Program-made: the position numbers and the translations under genes | In this document: in pieces, positions 49,440-62,666 of the stretch | Numbering within the stretch: the stretch's first letter is position 1 | How the letters are laid out: every line of letters begins with the position of its first letter | DNA from: Leucocoprinus leucothites | Taxonomy: Eukaryota; Basidiomycota; Agaricomycetes; Agaricales; Agaricaceae | Length of the DNA stretch: 64,000 bases | Direction: 5' to 3' | NCBI GenBank assembly: GCA_013368445.1 | Contig: JAACJO010000024.1 | Coordinates: 452,314 to 516,313 of the forward strand | Notes under the pieces: generated by a model | Seen by the model: the letters and a program-made list of their open reading frames with translations, nothing else | The model's database searches: none | What the model was told of the DNA's origin: nothing

Positions 49440-50880
49440 TGTGAGAACGAACATCTGGGAAAGAATATGGCTTGGGAATATGTAAGAAGCATGGTATAAA
49501 GCTCGGACGCACGTACGGCGTTGAGGCGATTGCTCATATCCAGATACAGCCAGTATCCAGTGTCTGGAAGGCGAGAACTAGGAAGATATGGCACAAGATA
49601 TCATCTAGCTGATTTTCATCGGGAACCACGTTGGTCAATGTGATCTGGGTGAGTTGAGGTCTGCAATCCTGAAGAGTTTCGTGGAACTGAAAGAACATGA
49701 GGCAATCGTCGACAACCAATATCAGAACTGGATAATTGTTTGGTTGTATTTGTCTGCCTACAATCTCCTTGTTCCATTTTTTCAGAACAAGAAATCAACT
49801 AATCGCTGCCTTTGCAGACAGAACATCGAAACCAGTATGATGGTCTACGAAGCGCTTCGCGAAGTTCACTAGTGTAACTCAGACAGGTATTGGACGATTA
49901 AAACCATGAGTGGAGATCAAAATGCCTGCGAATGGAATATACTGGTGGGTCTAACACCTTGCAAGCTATCTGACTCGCGAACTCCGGAAACCATGTATCG
50001 AATTTGTGCTTGGATTTGAGGGCCCCACTGGAAACCTAGTCATTTCACTGTGACACCGATTATTTGAAGCGGTCTTATTACTTCTGAGGTGTTGAGGAAC
50101 TATAAGAGTCCACCAGGAATAAGCGGAATAAAATCATAACAAGAGAACATGGGCCAGAGTTTGCGGAGAAATATAGATGGACGTAAGAGCTCGTCTAATT
50201 CGTTCAGAGGCTGATACTTACTAAATTCGCGTCTTCTCATCCATTATCCCGATGTTCGACGCACACTCTATGTGGTGCTTAGCAGCTTCCTTGGTCAGAG
50301 TGGTTGGCGACCATGGGGGTTTATGAAAGAGCGTTTAGACATCGACTGAGATCAAGTGCGAGCCCGAGAGTCTATGATACTCGTCGGTATGCTCCCCACA
50401 CTGAAAGGAGTGGTGCTGCATTCAATAGTATAGTTGATATTGGAATTGTGAACGTCTTTTCGAGCGATGGCAAACCAGAGGTCAAGGTTTGAGTGGAGTG
50501 AGGGCCAGGCGGAGTTATATTGCTGAAGCACATGGAGAATTGAGGGGAAAAATCATGGCGAAACGTGGTTGGGTGTATCACCCCCGTCTTATGAATAGTT
50601 TACATGTTGCATGGCAAGCTCGACACCGCATGCTGGCTCGTCGTTAAGAGAGTATCAAGGACGAAAGGTTCGAGCCGCCCATCCACACATACCAGTGGAT
50701 ACAAGAACCATCGCCTGATCAAGTTCTTTCTGGCCCTTCCGATTGTCCAGGAACTACTGGGAACTATATCAAAGACGGTGTGAAGGCCGACGGCATGGGA
50801 ATGTCACGAGGTGAGCGAAGGCTTCGTGGAGCAAGTTCGAGCCCAGAGGCATCGGGAATATTCTCACGTACTACTTCATT
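49440..50880. other. Spacer between unit 4 and gene A5
   Basis: The left part (about 49490-49880) is homologous to the 3' flank of F-box B in other units (CTGAAGAGTTTCGTGGAACT), but F-box B itself is absent. The middle shows nothing recognisable. From about 50670 the sequence resembles the upstream region of the gene A copies. Confidence 0.5.
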
Positions 50881-50930
50881 GTATATCATCTATCTCATCC
50901 TTTTGATTGACCATCTATAGGCTTGTCACC

Positions 50931-53071
50931 ATGGATGAATCTAAGCATCTTAGCCGGCTTACCGAAACCTCACTCAAGCTGACCAAACAGGTGGAAGGCC
51001 TTATACAGGAGCTTGGCTCGTATGTCGCTTCGCAGCTCGGGCATTGTATGGCCCTAATACTGGTTTGAAGTCGGTTTTTTTTGGATGGCAAGAGATGTCT
51101 GGGAGATCTCTTCACCACACAAGGAGCATTGGATCATAATCGACAGATTTCTGTAAACTGGGTACGACGTCTGCGTAGCGTCCCTGTGCATGTCGCACCA
51201 AATCGTGGAGTACTTCACTTCAGCAGGTCAAGCAACTTCAGAGGACGATTCTGGGTCCATGTCGGGTATAAGAATGATAGATCGTATGATGTCGATGGCC
51301 ACAGCATTTAATAGTGCTTTAATAGAGGTATATATCTAATGTACACAGACGCGAAGACATTATTCACAGTTTGACTAGCTTCATACGGATTATGCGACCT
51401 CGGTCGACATATCGATTGCCCAACCCGAGGAAATTATGGAACATTTTGGAGCTGAAGATCAGTTCACTCAAAAAATCATCCCACTGTCAGTCGACTCTGA
51501 CTTCACTCCAGAGTACCGGGTTGGATTCAAGTTTGACCCTCAGCAGATGAGTATCTCCCTTGTAAATGCTGCTCACTCGCTCGATGACAGCTGGCGGCTT
51601 GCGCTATCAACTGCAAATCCAGATATTCCGGATTCGGTACGAGAGGGAATCATCACTGTATTCAGAGAGCATTCTATCCGAGTTGGTCCAATCATTGAGT
51701 ACTTCAACTTTATGTTGCCTAAAATTCTCATTTGAAGGGTCCAAATTTACGCCAACGAACTTCAAGGATATTACCAAGACACTTCACATGCTCCTGCAAT
51801 TAATGACTCATTTGTAATAAATCTTTGGGATGGCGAGATGGAGTGTCCACCTGATGCGCTACCAGGGGCTATTCTCCTGGAATCCTACCTCAAAGACCCA
51901 CCCTGGCGCTACTCGTTCTCATTGCGCGATTGTTTGTTTAGGGCTGATGTAATTTACGGCTTGAACCACATCCGATCTTCTTCATTGATGTAAGCTAATT
52001 CTCAGAAGTAATTCCCTCACTGAAATTTTCCTCACATCTGCAACAGAGTGCTTATTCATGATACTCCATCCATGATAAACACTGTGGCCTCGACTTATCT
52101 GAGATTTCTGGAACAAATGCGCACCGCCGTATCGAATACACTGGCAATCGAGAAAAGATTGCATCACATCCGAACTGCTGGTTGTTATCAATTATTGCGG
52201 GACCCTGCATTAACGCTCAGTCCTATGGTTCAGGACCACGAAATCATCCAGAGTGCTACCGAAGGGGCTCGGACAGCGGTTGACTCACTTTTGTCGTTCC
52301 TGGAAGAGGTACGAACACTATACTCTTCACTAGCGTGGGAAGCCAATCGCATCGATTCTTCGATCTAGCTTCAAAAGTCCCAGACGCCAAGTGTCAAGGA
52401 GACACGTTTGATAGCATGCAAAGTCCGTAATATGTTCTTGTACAAGCGAGATATCTGCTAACTTGTACAACCGGGTGGATTTTCCCAGGCGATATTCCTT
52501 GCACCAAATGTATAGTTCACGCCCTCCGCAACCATTGTGAATTATTGCTCGAGGAAGTTCTTAGCAGGTACCATGCATCCCGGGCTATATCAATGCCTGT
52601 CTCGACCGGAGCGGGGGATTTATTTCATCTGGGGTAAAATCTGGTCGAGAAACCGCAAGTGAGAAGGATAGAATCTTTTGAGCTCCTCGTGGACGTATTT
52701 TCCCCTCTGGTAGCTATTTCTGAGCCAAGCTCATTTGTGACTCCGGATGCCCCTTTTCACTCCCCAATGCGCCTTCCGATATCCAAGACCAAGCCGCCGT
52801 TTGGGCTTACCTAGTCTCGAAGGCGCCTGAACCTATATCCCGGATAGCCAAAACAACAGCCTCATCGCGGAAGACCTGGCAATGGAAGCCGTGCAAGGCG
52901 AGGCGGCAAGCTACATTTATCAAAGATTCCAGAGAATCACAGGCAAGGTTTAAGAAAGCAAAAATGGGACCGGAAGACAGCGATGCTACTTCGTCGGTCA
53001 CTTCCCTTGGGCCTGCTAGTGTAAAGAGTCGCAAGAGCGTAGGTGGTGACCGGGTGGATTGGTCTTTTTAG
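50931..53071 (+). pseudogene. Gene A copy 5: nonsense-damaged
   Basis: It retains the full exon order and the C-terminal VDWSF motif but is clearly dead. The exon 2 acceptor AG is lost (TTTTGGAT for CTAGGAT), a CAA codon has become TAA (51154-51156), and exon 8 has GGG-TAA (52635-52637) where others read on. Extra bases also lie before the IQDQ block (about 52750-52770). Exons 4 and 6 still read well (HSLDDSWRLAL...REHSIR; VLIHDTPSMINTVAST...CYQLLRDPALTLS). It lies tail-to-tail with the intact ACH1, 181 bp away. Confidence 0.85.
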
Positions 53072-53252
53072 TCTTGGTGTAATCCAGTCGTATTACATGT
53101 AGTTTACCAACACTCTTTCTACAGGTCAAGAACAATTCCACCAGTATTACGTTCCACCGGGTCAGCAATGACTCCCCAGTGAATAAAATTCGCTAGCGCA
53201 CGCAATCCATACCACAGTCCAATGTGCAAAAAAAGCTTCCAAGCCAGTTGAT

Positions 53253-55534
<2,282 letters not shown>

Positions 55535-55570
55535 GTTGACAAGGTGAAAAGTGAAAGGAAGAAGCGGGAT

Positions 55571-55578
55571 TTATATAA
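55571..55578 (-). promoter_or_regulatory. TATA box of ACH1
   Basis: TTATATAA lies 37 bp upstream of the ACH1 start codon on the minus strand. The dead copies lack both this element and exon 1, because their sequence switches to the F-box A fragment there. Confidence 0.5.
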
Positions 55579-55678
55579 TCCAAGGCCGGATGTACTTTAG
55601 GCCAGACACGGCAGATATCTCGCCGTCCTCGCATGTTTAATAAAGCGGGCATGGGTGAATAGAAGGGTATAACAATAT

Positions 55679-56908
55679 CTACAACAACGAATCAAGTTTG
55701 GAAAGAACCTCGAGAACTCCGGCAACTAGCTCAAATCCGACATCTTCTTCTCCAACTGCCTCACGCTTTACCTCCTGGACCAGTCCCAATACAGACTCTC
55801 TCCCATTGCTGTCGCTGCCCATGGCGATACGAGTTTGCTGGCGTCGCCGTGATGAACTGGTGTCGTAGCTTCCGCTGCCGAATGGCCAAACCATAAATTC
55901 GCCGAGTATTTCGTCACACCGCTGGAAAGCGGCCTCTCGAGCTTCATAGTCCAGTCGACCAAAGGCGTTGTCAAGTACACTGGCAGTGTATGCTGCGCAG
56001 ACGAGACATACGGCCCTTGCAGCTCGACATTGGACGCCTTCAACATCGAGAGCGGTGTCGGGAACGGCGGAGGTGGTGGATGTGAGGAGAGTGACGACGC
56101 GGGTGACGATGGATTCTTTTGTGCGGACATCGGCGACGGGATGAGTGGCCATGTCAAATAGGAGGAAATTTCGTTTTTCTGTGCGTAGGACGCCTTTATC
56201 GACGAGACCTTTTGCTAGGCGTTCGCGTACTTGCTTGAGCTGGAAGCCAATTTTCATGACATTCCATGTTTCGCCTGCTCATAGATGAGAGTAGCGTCAT
56301 AATAAAGGATAGACGACGTACCTGAAAGTAAGTCTATCCAGCTGTTCACAGCGAGTCGCTCTGTCTCCTGCTGCATTTTCATCAACTTTAATGCCTCGTC
56401 GAGTATCGTCTCTCCAGTTTGCCGTTCGTCGATGACTTCTACAAGCCTTTCTGACAGTGGTAGTCGACGACGGTTTGGATCCTTCGAGAGCGCGATCCGC
56501 CTGCGTAGCGCGAGCTCGATGAGAATACAGCCACGCAGCGCATATGAAATATTGTCGTTCCAAAACGACAAATATCCCTGAAAATCCGCGGTCAGTCCCT
56601 TGTGCTGCGGAAATTACCAAGACACTTACTTGTTTGTCTTTGAGGCCTAGCAGCAGGACTTCCTCCATGATAGTCAGCCGCGGCATCTTTCCACCCATCC
56701 TCACTTCATCCGTGGCATCCTGCATCAAGTCTCTAGGGTCGTATGCGATCTTGCTGCCACCTTCGAACGCCGAGCCAGCGTGAAGGGCCATCGGCGGTGT
56801 CGTTGAGCCATTAGCGGAGGAGGAAGGGGTAGGAGATGGTCTTGGGCGTTCTTCGTCGTCTGTGGACTGGGCTACGCGTCTGCGAGAAAGACCGCCGGCC
56901 GTCGACAT
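55679..56908 (-). CDS. VPS74: GOLPH3/Vps74 family Golgi PI4P-binding protein
   Basis: Three exons, 56908-56630, 56577-56322 and 56274-55679, give 376 residues. After a disordered Ser/Pro N-terminus (~75 residues) comes the GPP34 domain: [62 protein letters not shown], then [36 protein letters not shown] and [11 protein letters not shown]. These are the signature blocks of GOLPH3/Vps74, which binds PI4P on Golgi membranes and retains glycosyltransferases by linking their tails to COPI. It is a conserved housekeeping gene marking the edge of the accessory array, and it lies in the same orientation 144 bp upstream of ACH1. Ser-rich insertions in the C-terminal region (SSSRRRQQ) are lineage additions. 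Confidence 0.93.
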
Positions 56909-57189
56909 TGTTGGAGGAGCTGTATAAACTGGACAGCGCCAGGCCTGTGCTGGTCAGCTGATGCTGGTCTCGTGATTCTCCCACGCGAACCATATGGAGG
57001 GTGTCACCTCATGAGTCAATTGTGCTTGCTTTGACGCTCGGTAGAGCTACGTGTGCCGAGAAAACAAGCCTTGTATGGTCATGGGCGTCTCACGATAATC
57101 GACCTCGACACTCGTGGAAAAACATAGCTTCGCTGTCTTCTTCCTCTTACTCTCTCCTGCAACGACCAGTCCCGTCCATTCCGCACCCA
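56909..57189. promoter_or_regulatory. Shared divergent promoter of VPS74 and the NACHT gene
   Basis: Only 281 bp separate the two start codons, which point away from each other. Both promoters must overlap here. No clear TATA box is visible. Confidence 0.4.
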
Positions 57190-59418
57190 ATGCCTGGGCG
57201 CTCTCGCAAATTCTTTGCTAAACTCTTTCGCAAATTTGATCGAGCTACAGATTCCATCCAGTTGGAAGATCCTGCTCCTCAACCTTCGCCTGATCGACTT
57301 TCTACTGCACTGCCGGAGGAACAGTCTACCGCTTTGCTCCTTCAAAATTCGACTCCGCTTCCTCAACCCCCCACTACGCTTCTTCACCCTCCTATTCCCG
57401 CACCTTCTCCCACAGCTATCACCCCTGCGCTTCCTGATCCAGAGCCCTCGAATCCTGCGCCTCATGCTTTGTCTCCAGCCATCCTGCCGCCTATCCCTGC
57501 CCCACCTCCGCAGCATCTCTACGTAAACGAAATGTTTCGCAACGCAAATAATCTTGTAATACATAATCCTCAATTCAACGAATTCTCCACCACGGGCTTT
57601 GGTGAGCTTCTCAGTTCCCTCGAGTCGGACCATTGATCTCATGTGTTGGATAGGAATCAGAGAGCTTCTCAAGTGCTCGATGCCAGACGCATTCTACAAC
57701 TCCAGCGCTCGCTACCCACCCCCAAAATGCCATCTTGGCACTCGAAACGACTACATCGCCCTCATCACTGACTGGGCCCTGGGAGTGTCAGATCGCACGG
57801 AACCCATTCTCTGGATGCGTGGTCCTTTTGGCATCGGCAAGTCGGCTATTTCGCAAAGCTGTGCTGAAGCCCTGGTGCCCGGAAACAAACTCGCCGCTAC
57901 CCTCTTCTTCTCCCGCTCGAATATGGGTCGCAGCGACCCTCGACGCGTCTTTACCTCCATCGCCTATCAAATTGCTACTAAATCCCCCTCGTTTCACGAA
58001 ATTGTCGATAAGCGCATGCTTGAAGACCCCGCTCTCGCGACAGCGTCGCTGTCAACGCAATTCGATGATTTACTCGTTCAACCCCTTCGTGGGCTTGATA
58101 CCACAGGGAACGATCTTGACGGATGCGTAGTGATCATCGATGGACTGGACGAGTGCCAGGGAACGGCAGAGCAGTCTGAGATTGTCAGAATCATCGCAAC
58201 TTCTGCTCACAATCGTACGACGCCCTTTCGATGGTTTATCACCAGCCGCCCCGAAGACCCTATCACCCGGACCATGAATTCGGCTGCTGTATCTCCTGTT
58301 TGCACCCGTGTTGAGCTTCCAGTATCCCGCGCTATTGATCACGAGATTCTCCTCTTTCTAGTGGATGAGTTCAAGGAGATCCGTGATGATCACGGCCTTC
58401 CCGAGTCATGGCCATCGGAGGAGGTCCTCGCCCTCCTTGTTGAACGTGGTGCCGGACTTTGGATTTATGTGGCGACCATGGTTCGCTTCATCAAGAACGA
58501 AAACTCTTATGGCCCCAGGGATCAGTTGCGCATCGTGCTCGAGTTCGCAAAGGATGTCTCTACTAAGGTTGAAAGGGACAACCCGTTGGCAGAGATGGAC
58601 TATTTCTACACCCTCATCTTTCAGCAAGTCCCGCTGAAGTTGAGGACAACAGTTCGGAAAATTCTCTTGATTCATTCCACAGCCAATCAGGATCCACATG
58701 ATATTGCAAATATCCTTGGCCTCTCTGAAGAGCAACTCCGCCGTGCTTGTGCTTCCATCCAGTCAGTCATGGAGCTGCAAGGTTCTAATTTTCCTTCCAC
58801 ATACATGAATTTCTACCACACATCATTCCTTGATTTCATGAGAGATCCCCAACGGTCCAAGGAGCTATGTATTCAGGGCACCTTCTTGACTAGATGGCGA
58901 TGGGAGCTTTTAGAGTGGCTACATGAGGTCTGTTCTTGCAGTACAGGTACTGTGTTTCCCAAACTTATCCATTAGTGATTTCTCTGATAAGGTGCTATAC
59001 CACTTCCAGATTCCTCTGACATTGTATTTCCCTCAAGCACTGTTCTACCAGAAGGTTTACCACATGTCATTCACTATGACTATGTCTTGTTTTGGTTATG
59101 GATTCTCTGTGGTGTACCTGAGCATCCATTTGATTCTCAGTCTGCTAAGTCTCTTGTACAGCTTCCCTTTGGGAAAATGCTCAGATTAGTGGACCCTGGT
59201 GTAGAGTGGTTAGTCAATATGGGTAGAGTAAGAGATAATGTAAGGTTCCCATACTATCTATTTTCTCAGATTATTACTCACTGTATGCCTAGTGTTTACA
59301 GCTTCCAGCTGAATTTAGCAACAGAATTACTTATTGGACCAAGTGTCCAATTCTAGGATGCACCAACACTTGGAGTCATTGGGTTTTTAGCAATGATGAA
59401 GATGTAAGCACTTACTAG
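57190..59418 (+). CDS. nwd2-type NACHT NTPase (fungal NLR-like)
   Basis: Four exons, 57190-57601, 57654-58946, 59010-59227 and 59302-59418, join in phase to 679 residues. A basic start (MPGRSRKFFAKLFRKFDRAT) and a Pro-rich linker precede the conserved entry motif of Agaricomycete nwd2 proteins (KCSMPDAFYNSSARYPPPKC). The NACHT core has Walker A GPFGIGKSAIS (residues ~198-208), Walker B VVIIDGLDEC (~300) and the sensor-like WFITSRPEDPI. The winged-helix region ends with the family motif FYHTSFLDFMRDPQRS. The C-terminal part (VFPSSTVLPEGLPHV, then WVFSNDED) has no WD40, ankyrin or TPR repeats. STAND NTPases of this type act as signal switches in fungal allorecognition or innate immunity; that role is inferred. 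The final exon could extend through a further intron at 59404. Confidence 0.85.
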
Positions 59419-60334
59419 CCTCTTCATTCTTACAGAGGGTTCTGATAGCTTTGTCTCAGCTATTTTTTAGAAAATGTGATTGTAAAGCCCAAATACAGAG
59501 AAATCCCTTGAAAGTTATTTATAGATATCTTTGTAGGTTGAAACTTAGGTTTTCATTGTAGTAGTTATTTATTTATTTACTACAAATGTTGAATAATTAC
59601 TGAGTACTCCAGTTGGTATCAGTATGGACACTCCGAGCAGGGGTCTGCTCTATGGCGGGTTCAAAGCACAATCCCTATGGTACTACACAGCAATCCCTAT
59701 ACCCCATTTTGAAGCCACTGAAAAACGCTTCCCAACGAGCCCAAAATCATGGCAATCGGTGGGAAAATGAATAAGTTACGGAATATATTGTATTAAACAG
59801 GGTTTAATGAACCATTTCCCACCATCCGCGTGATTGATTCCCACCATCCGCGTGATTTCCCGGCCATAATCGTGATCTCCCGGGCCATAAATGTGATGTC
59901 CCCACGCCCCTTCTGTGACTGATCCACGGCCATTCCCGGCCATTTCCCAGGCCACTTGCCGCCATCAATGGCAGTCACGGCCATTGGGTTATCAGGAGAT
60001 GAATGGAGAGAGACTAGGGATTAGGGATTTTCAGTAGGGATATGCTAGGGATTAAGTAGGGATATGCCAGGGATTGAGCCAGGATATACTAGGGATTGAG
60101 TAGGGATTGAGTAGGGACATGCTAGGATCTAGCTCTGGTCTGGTTAAAGAATGCAGGAGAGACACTCTTCCAGGAAGTGTCTGAGCATACAAGAGCATGA
60201 CCATAGCAGAATGTGAACACAACTCTTCCAGGAAGAGTGTGCATGATTTATTCATGTATGAGACAGCTTATCTACAATGAATGCACATTATCTCATTTTA
60301 CTTCAACTGCATGCTGTGTCAAGAGAACACATTA
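59419..60334. repeat. Repeat-rich spacer: GGCCAT-rich tract, direct repeats and TAGGGAT minisatellite
   Basis: No gene is seen. An inverted repeat (TTGTAGTAG...TACTACAA) occurs near 59558-59586. A near-perfect 22-bp tandem repeat holds CCCACCATCCGCGTGATT twice (59818-59835, 59840-59857) within a tract of GGCCAT words to 59990. At about 60010-60130 a degenerate minisatellite of TAGGGATTGAG / TAGGGATATGC units (about ten) resembles decayed telomere-like repeats. Two copies of the palindrome CTTCCAGGAAG lie at about 60168 and 60226. Confidence 0.6.
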
Positions 60335-60505
60335 AAAGTTGTGGTGACAAACTCACTATCTGCTCCAGGATGCTACAGAGTAAAGGTACAATGCCTGGCT
60401 CCTGATGTATCAAACAGCTGTTTACAGCTGTTCAATATATCATACACAGCTAGTATAACTTTACTTGTTGTATGCGGTGCTGTAAGAGTTAGTCACCACA
60501 ACTTT
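60335..60505. mobile_element. 171-bp nonautonomous TIR element (MITE) flanked by TA
   Basis: The left end AAAGTTGTGGTGACAAACTC (60335-60354) and the inverted right end (60486-60505) match with one mismatch over 20 bases. Both ends are flanked by TA (60333-60334 and 60506-60507), the target duplication of Tc1/mariner-type transposons. The interior is non-coding and contains a palindrome around CAGCTGTTTACAGCTG. An open frame crossing it (60281-60646) ignores these borders and is probably spurious. Confidence 0.7.
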
Positions 60506-61153
60506 TACTGTGCTCTTTGTTCACAATGTTTCAGGTTTTCGGGACTTGAGGAGCATCTCAAGGCCTGTAAATGGTCCGTCAAACTGAGTCCTGCACTCAA
60601 TGATCAATCAATCACACCAGTATCAAGGGTCATAAACATCAAGTAAATATATATTAGAGCTCGGAGTACTGTACACGGGTATTAACTATTAATCGGTATC
60701 TACGGTCACATCAGCTTGCCTTTGTAGGTGCATCATGATCAGTGAGAGTAATATCCACGACGGGGTACATAATACATACGTCCGTGATCAGCAGGAGTAA
60801 CGTCCATGACGAGAGGTGCCTTGTATATGTCAAGCACAATTCTTTGATCAACTGGTGTCCCACATAGGTTATGTTCTCCTCAATGAACGTTCGGATATCA
60901 GTGAGTAGCAGTATACAACAAGAGGAACACAAGCAAAGCACGCACGTAGAGGGGACTCGGTTGAATGAGCAGGCACGCATGCCAGTCGAGCTCGTCAGGA
61001 CTAGCAAGATTCCTTAGAAACATGACAACTCTTGGTATAGTAAAGCAACGAACCATGTTGGGTACTCGGTCAATGGGTTATCACGGAGTAGTGGTGTGAT
61101 AATTGTACTCCCCAAGGGCATCGTCTATTCTACACAGTTCATTGCGCTAAATT
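60506..61153. other. Intergenic, nothing supported
   Basis: No coding or RNA gene is evident. Near 60735-60805 two similar segments (GTGATCAGCAGGAGTAACGTCCA and a variant, TGATCAGTGAGAGTAATATCCA) form a short imperfect direct repeat. Confidence 0.4.
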
Positions 61154-62340
61154 TTAACCTTTCTCTGTAGAACGATCAGTGCTGAACAGAAGTGAGAGAT
61201 ATAGCGAGACACGAACCTTATACTTCACTGCAACTTTCATCCTGAAATCGTACACCCTTCTAAAATCCTTTCCATCTCTTGCTCTCCTCGCAGAGATCCC
61301 GTAGAATGGGTGGGTTCGATGCCCGAATGGCATGGGGGCATGGATTGTCGCAATCTCCGTGTGGTATTTATCAAAGAGGCGAATCGTTGAGTGCGGGGCA
61401 CACACCAACGGCTCCCCAGGGGACAAATGCTCTAGGTTGCTATCAATTACTCGAGTCAGGGAATGCGTGGGTATAGCAGTGAATAGTACGAACGTTATTA
61501 TGCCGCAGATAGGACCCTTTATCCCATCCGTGATGCAGTCATCCACAAGTCGCCTCCAGACTTTGCGGAGGCTCTTCTTGATTTCGGCACGCGTCTCGTC
61601 TTTGATATCTTCTCGTGCTGGGCCATTGAGGTAGAGGATGACGCTTCGCTGCGTCTTGAGAGGGTGGCTGCGGGGCATCGAGGTCAAGAGCGTCGTGGAT
61701 AGGAAGGCAATAACGAGAAGAGAAGAGAGTAGATAGGCGGTAGTTGAAGAGAAGTAAGTAGACAGCAGAGGAGAAGTGAGTAAGTGATAGAGCGACGACT
61801 AAGACTGCGAAAACCACTTACCACTCTCACTGACGTCGGTCCACCCCTCGATGGTGATTACGCTGGTGGAACATTGCTTGTTTCCACTTGAGGCCCATCG
61901 GCGTCATGAGCGTTAGGATGAGGGTGTGAGCGCTGAAATTGAGCGGATGAGAGCGTTGGGGTAGATTGGGCAGCAGTGAGAAAATTAAGTGAGTGATAGA
62001 ATGACAACCAAGTGAGAAGAAATCACTTACCACTCTCGACGGCTTTGATGTGCCCCGGCGGCGGTTCCGGTAGTGGTGCATCACCAGTCGGGGCCAGAGC
62101 TTACAGAGGGCGCTCTTGATCTGGAGACACATATTGTCCACAGCGTCCTCCTCTGCCAGGCTGTCGAGATAGAGGACAGCGCTCCTCTGTCCTATGAGAC
62201 TGTCGATGTATGAGACGATGGGTCGAGGAATGACGTTGGTGAGTAGGAAGTACCAAGGAGGAAGGCAGGTTAGTGGTAACGTGAGGCTAGAGGGTGAGGA
62301 AGTACCTACCACTCTCGAAGACTTTGATGAGTCCCCAAAA
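61154..62340 (-). CDS. Uncharacterised subtelomeric locus with duplicated exon modules
   Basis: Minus-strand open segments share one pattern. The exon at 62191-62031 encodes QRSAVLYLDSLAEEDAVDN...IKSALCKLWPRLVMHH. The segment at about 61660-61530 encodes QRSVILYLNGPAREDIKDE...IKKSLRKVWRRLVDD. Three donor sites have the same context (GAGAGTG|GTA, near 62308, 62030 and 61821), and the introns also share sequence (TCTATCACTCACT), so exon plus intron were duplicated. Start, end and full exon chain are not resolved, and I know no family. It may be one gene or adjoining pseudogenes. Confidence 0.35.
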
Positions 62341-62666
62341 TCGTATCACACTGGAAGTCCGTTGCCTCTATTGGTCGATCTTCATGACGTGTCCGTCATC
62401 TGAAGAGGATATGAATAATCGAAACTTGTTCGAGGAAGAATCGGTACATAATGATGGAGTATTGAGGGCGTAATGAAGATCCTAAAGAGGCGACTCAAGA
62501 GCAAGATAACTACGAGTAGGTAGGAGTGGTGTGGAGCGAAGAGAGATAACATGTCGGCGACGAGATCCATGCCACCACAAGAGAAGTGAAAAACATAGAG
62601 AAGTGAAAAACATGAATACAAAATTCGTATGACTAGGGCAGTACACTTACCGGAAACTTCGCTACG

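Noticed and set aside
50640..50710. tRNA-like word GGTTCGAGCC
   Set aside because: No acceptor or anticodon stem can be folded around it.
60281..60646. A 121-codon open frame with Cys/His residues (CALCSQCFRF...HLKAC) resembling a zinc finger
   Set aside because: It starts outside and runs across a 171-bp TIR element with clear borders, has no neighbouring exons, and its Cys/His spacing is irregular.
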